Source of the DNA: Halobaculum sp. XH14
Lineage (GTDB): Archaea; Halobacteriota; Halobacteria; Halobacteriales; Haloferacaceae
Assembly: GCF_032116555.1 (NCBI RefSeq)
Contig: NZ_CP134949.1
Location: forward strand, 3,100,001 to 3,164,000
DNA: 64,000 bases
Direction of reading: 5' to 3'
Shown here: piece after piece, positions 63,517 through 64,000 of the stretch
Position numbering within the stretch: the first letter of the stretch is position 1
How the letters are laid out: each line of letters begins with the position of its first letter
The notes under the pieces: generated by a model
Database searches by the model: none
Told to the model about the DNA's origin: nothing
What the model saw: the letters and a program-made list of their open reading frames with translations, nothing else
Made by a program: the position numbers and the translations under genes

Positions 63517-64000
63517 GCCCCTCGCTGGCGTCCTCGACCGTCTCCGCGGGGGGCTCGACGCCCTCCGCCGCCTCGGCGGTGTCCATCACCTTCTCGGTGT
63601 CGACGTGCCAGCGGCTGATCTCGTCCTCGTAGTCGGCGAGCCGTTCGGACACCTCCGCCTTCAGGTCGTCGTCGTTGACGTTCACCTCGAAGACGAACGC
63701 GGGGCCCTCCTCCTCGCCGCGGTTGGTCTTCTGGATGTTCGCCGAGACGAGATCGTTGTCGAAGTAGTACGGCGCGAGCTGGGTCATCACCTTCCGGTAG
63801 ACGGTGTCCTCGACCTTTCGGACGGCCTTCCTGCTCGCGGAGTCGGCCGCGCGTGCGACGTGGTCGATGGAGTCCTTCCAGGAGTCGAGCGCGCCCTCGC
63901 TGTCGCCGTTCTCGACCTTCTCGTAGGACTCCGAGAGCTTCTCGCCCGCGGTCTGGAGGTCGTCCTCGGCGGACTTGCCAGCCTTCTCTCCCTCGCCCTC
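63494..64000 (-). CDS. Conserved haloarchaeal coiled-coil protein, 5' part cut by window edge (DUF5828-like)
   Basis: The visible 168 residues run in an open frame to the window edge (no start needed). They contain EDDLQTAGEKLSESYEKVEN, VARAADSASRKAVRKVEDTV, MTQLAPYYFDNDLVSANIQK and FVFEVNVNDDDLKAEVSERL, matching the haloarchaeal family that I recall as DUF5828, and end with an acidic, Thr-rich tail. A GTG/ATG at 63790/63787 is internal, not the start. Function unknown. Confidence 0.7.
   Translation of the reverse strand, partial: EGEGEKAGKSAEDDLQTAGEKLSESYEKVENGDSEGALDSWKDSIDHVARAADSASRKAVRKVEDTVYRKVMTQLAPYYFDNDLVSANIQKTNRGEEEGPAFVFEVNVNDDDLKAEVSERLADYEDEISRWHVDTEKVMDTAEAAEGVEPPAETVEDASEGRSKSTTN

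Overview
This 64 kb window is chromosomal DNA of an extremely halophilic archaeon (class Halobacteria). The evidence is the very high GC content, strongly acidic proteins (long Asp/Glu runs, few Lys), promoters made of a lone TATA-like hexamer about 27 nt before the start codon with little or no leader, and families typical of haloarchaea: CheF, soluble Htr-type transducers, LysW-dependent arginine synthesis, an LDH-like malate dehydrogenase and many small conserved haloarchaeal proteins. The genus is not certain; a Haloferacales-type organism is a guess. There is no transposase, integrase, CRISPR array, rRNA, convincing tRNA or replication origin. The window reads as core chromosome with short dispersed intergenic repeats.

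Layout. 0-5.5 kb: 3' part of hisA, the taxis adaptor cheF, two small genes, a soluble PAS-containing transducer and uvrC. 5.6-11.5 kb: a CPBP membrane protease, mdh, upp, a lone dihydrolipoyl dehydrogenase (lpdA) behind a 550 bp repeat-filled gap, and two uncharacterised genes. 11.6-18 kb: a 2H phosphoesterase whose first catalytic His appears lost, a membrane-anchored winged-helix regulator next to a secreted acidic protein, an SPFH/stomatin protein, an NMD3-like protein and a small HTH gene. 18-27.9 kb: an XPD/DinG-type Fe-S helicase, a second repeat-filled gap, a CxxC protein, a YkgJ-type cysteine-cluster protein carrying an in-frame copy of an intergenic repeat, an NDUFA9-like reductase, membrane proteins, a PHP phosphoesterase, a GNAT and a DedA protein. 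28-37.3 kb: acetyl-CoA synthetase, a second acyl-CoA ligase, hemB, a divergent pair (surface glycoprotein with a short upstream ORF, and a Tat-exported subtilase), a CruF-like membrane protein and an ArsR-type regulator.

37.3-46.9 kb is a complete arginine locus on the minus strand: argG-argH, then lysW-lysX-argC-argB-argD-lysK-argF with start/stop overlaps or gaps of a few bases. LysW carries the C-terminal EDWGE on which glutamate is processed; LysX ligates, ArgB phosphorylates, ArgC reduces, ArgD transaminates and LysK releases ornithine, after which ArgF, ArgG and ArgH complete arginine. 47.3-49.8 kb is metY-metX (methionine by direct sulfhydrylation). 49.9-51.7 kb is an ABC exporter pair. 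52-58.3 kb has NAD-dependent ligA and a serine group (class V aminotransferase, serB, serA). 58.3-64 kb has a second soluble transducer, thrC, an XRE/DUF2178 membrane pair with an inverted-repeat array upstream, a TrmB-like regulator, a VOC protein and the end of a coiled-coil protein.

The most unusual features are: (1) a family of dispersed, hairpin-rich intergenic repeats with a shared GGGGGCTTTCGAG core and longer mosaic modules, one of which sits in frame inside a gene; (2) two short segments ending in the same RKPGPAPP-stop reading frame whose differences in that stretch are synonymous; (3) a leaderless 30-codon ORF coupled by GTGA overlap to a surface-protein gene; (4) a four-half-site GTAAAG/CTTTAC array upstream of the XRE/DUF2178 pair.
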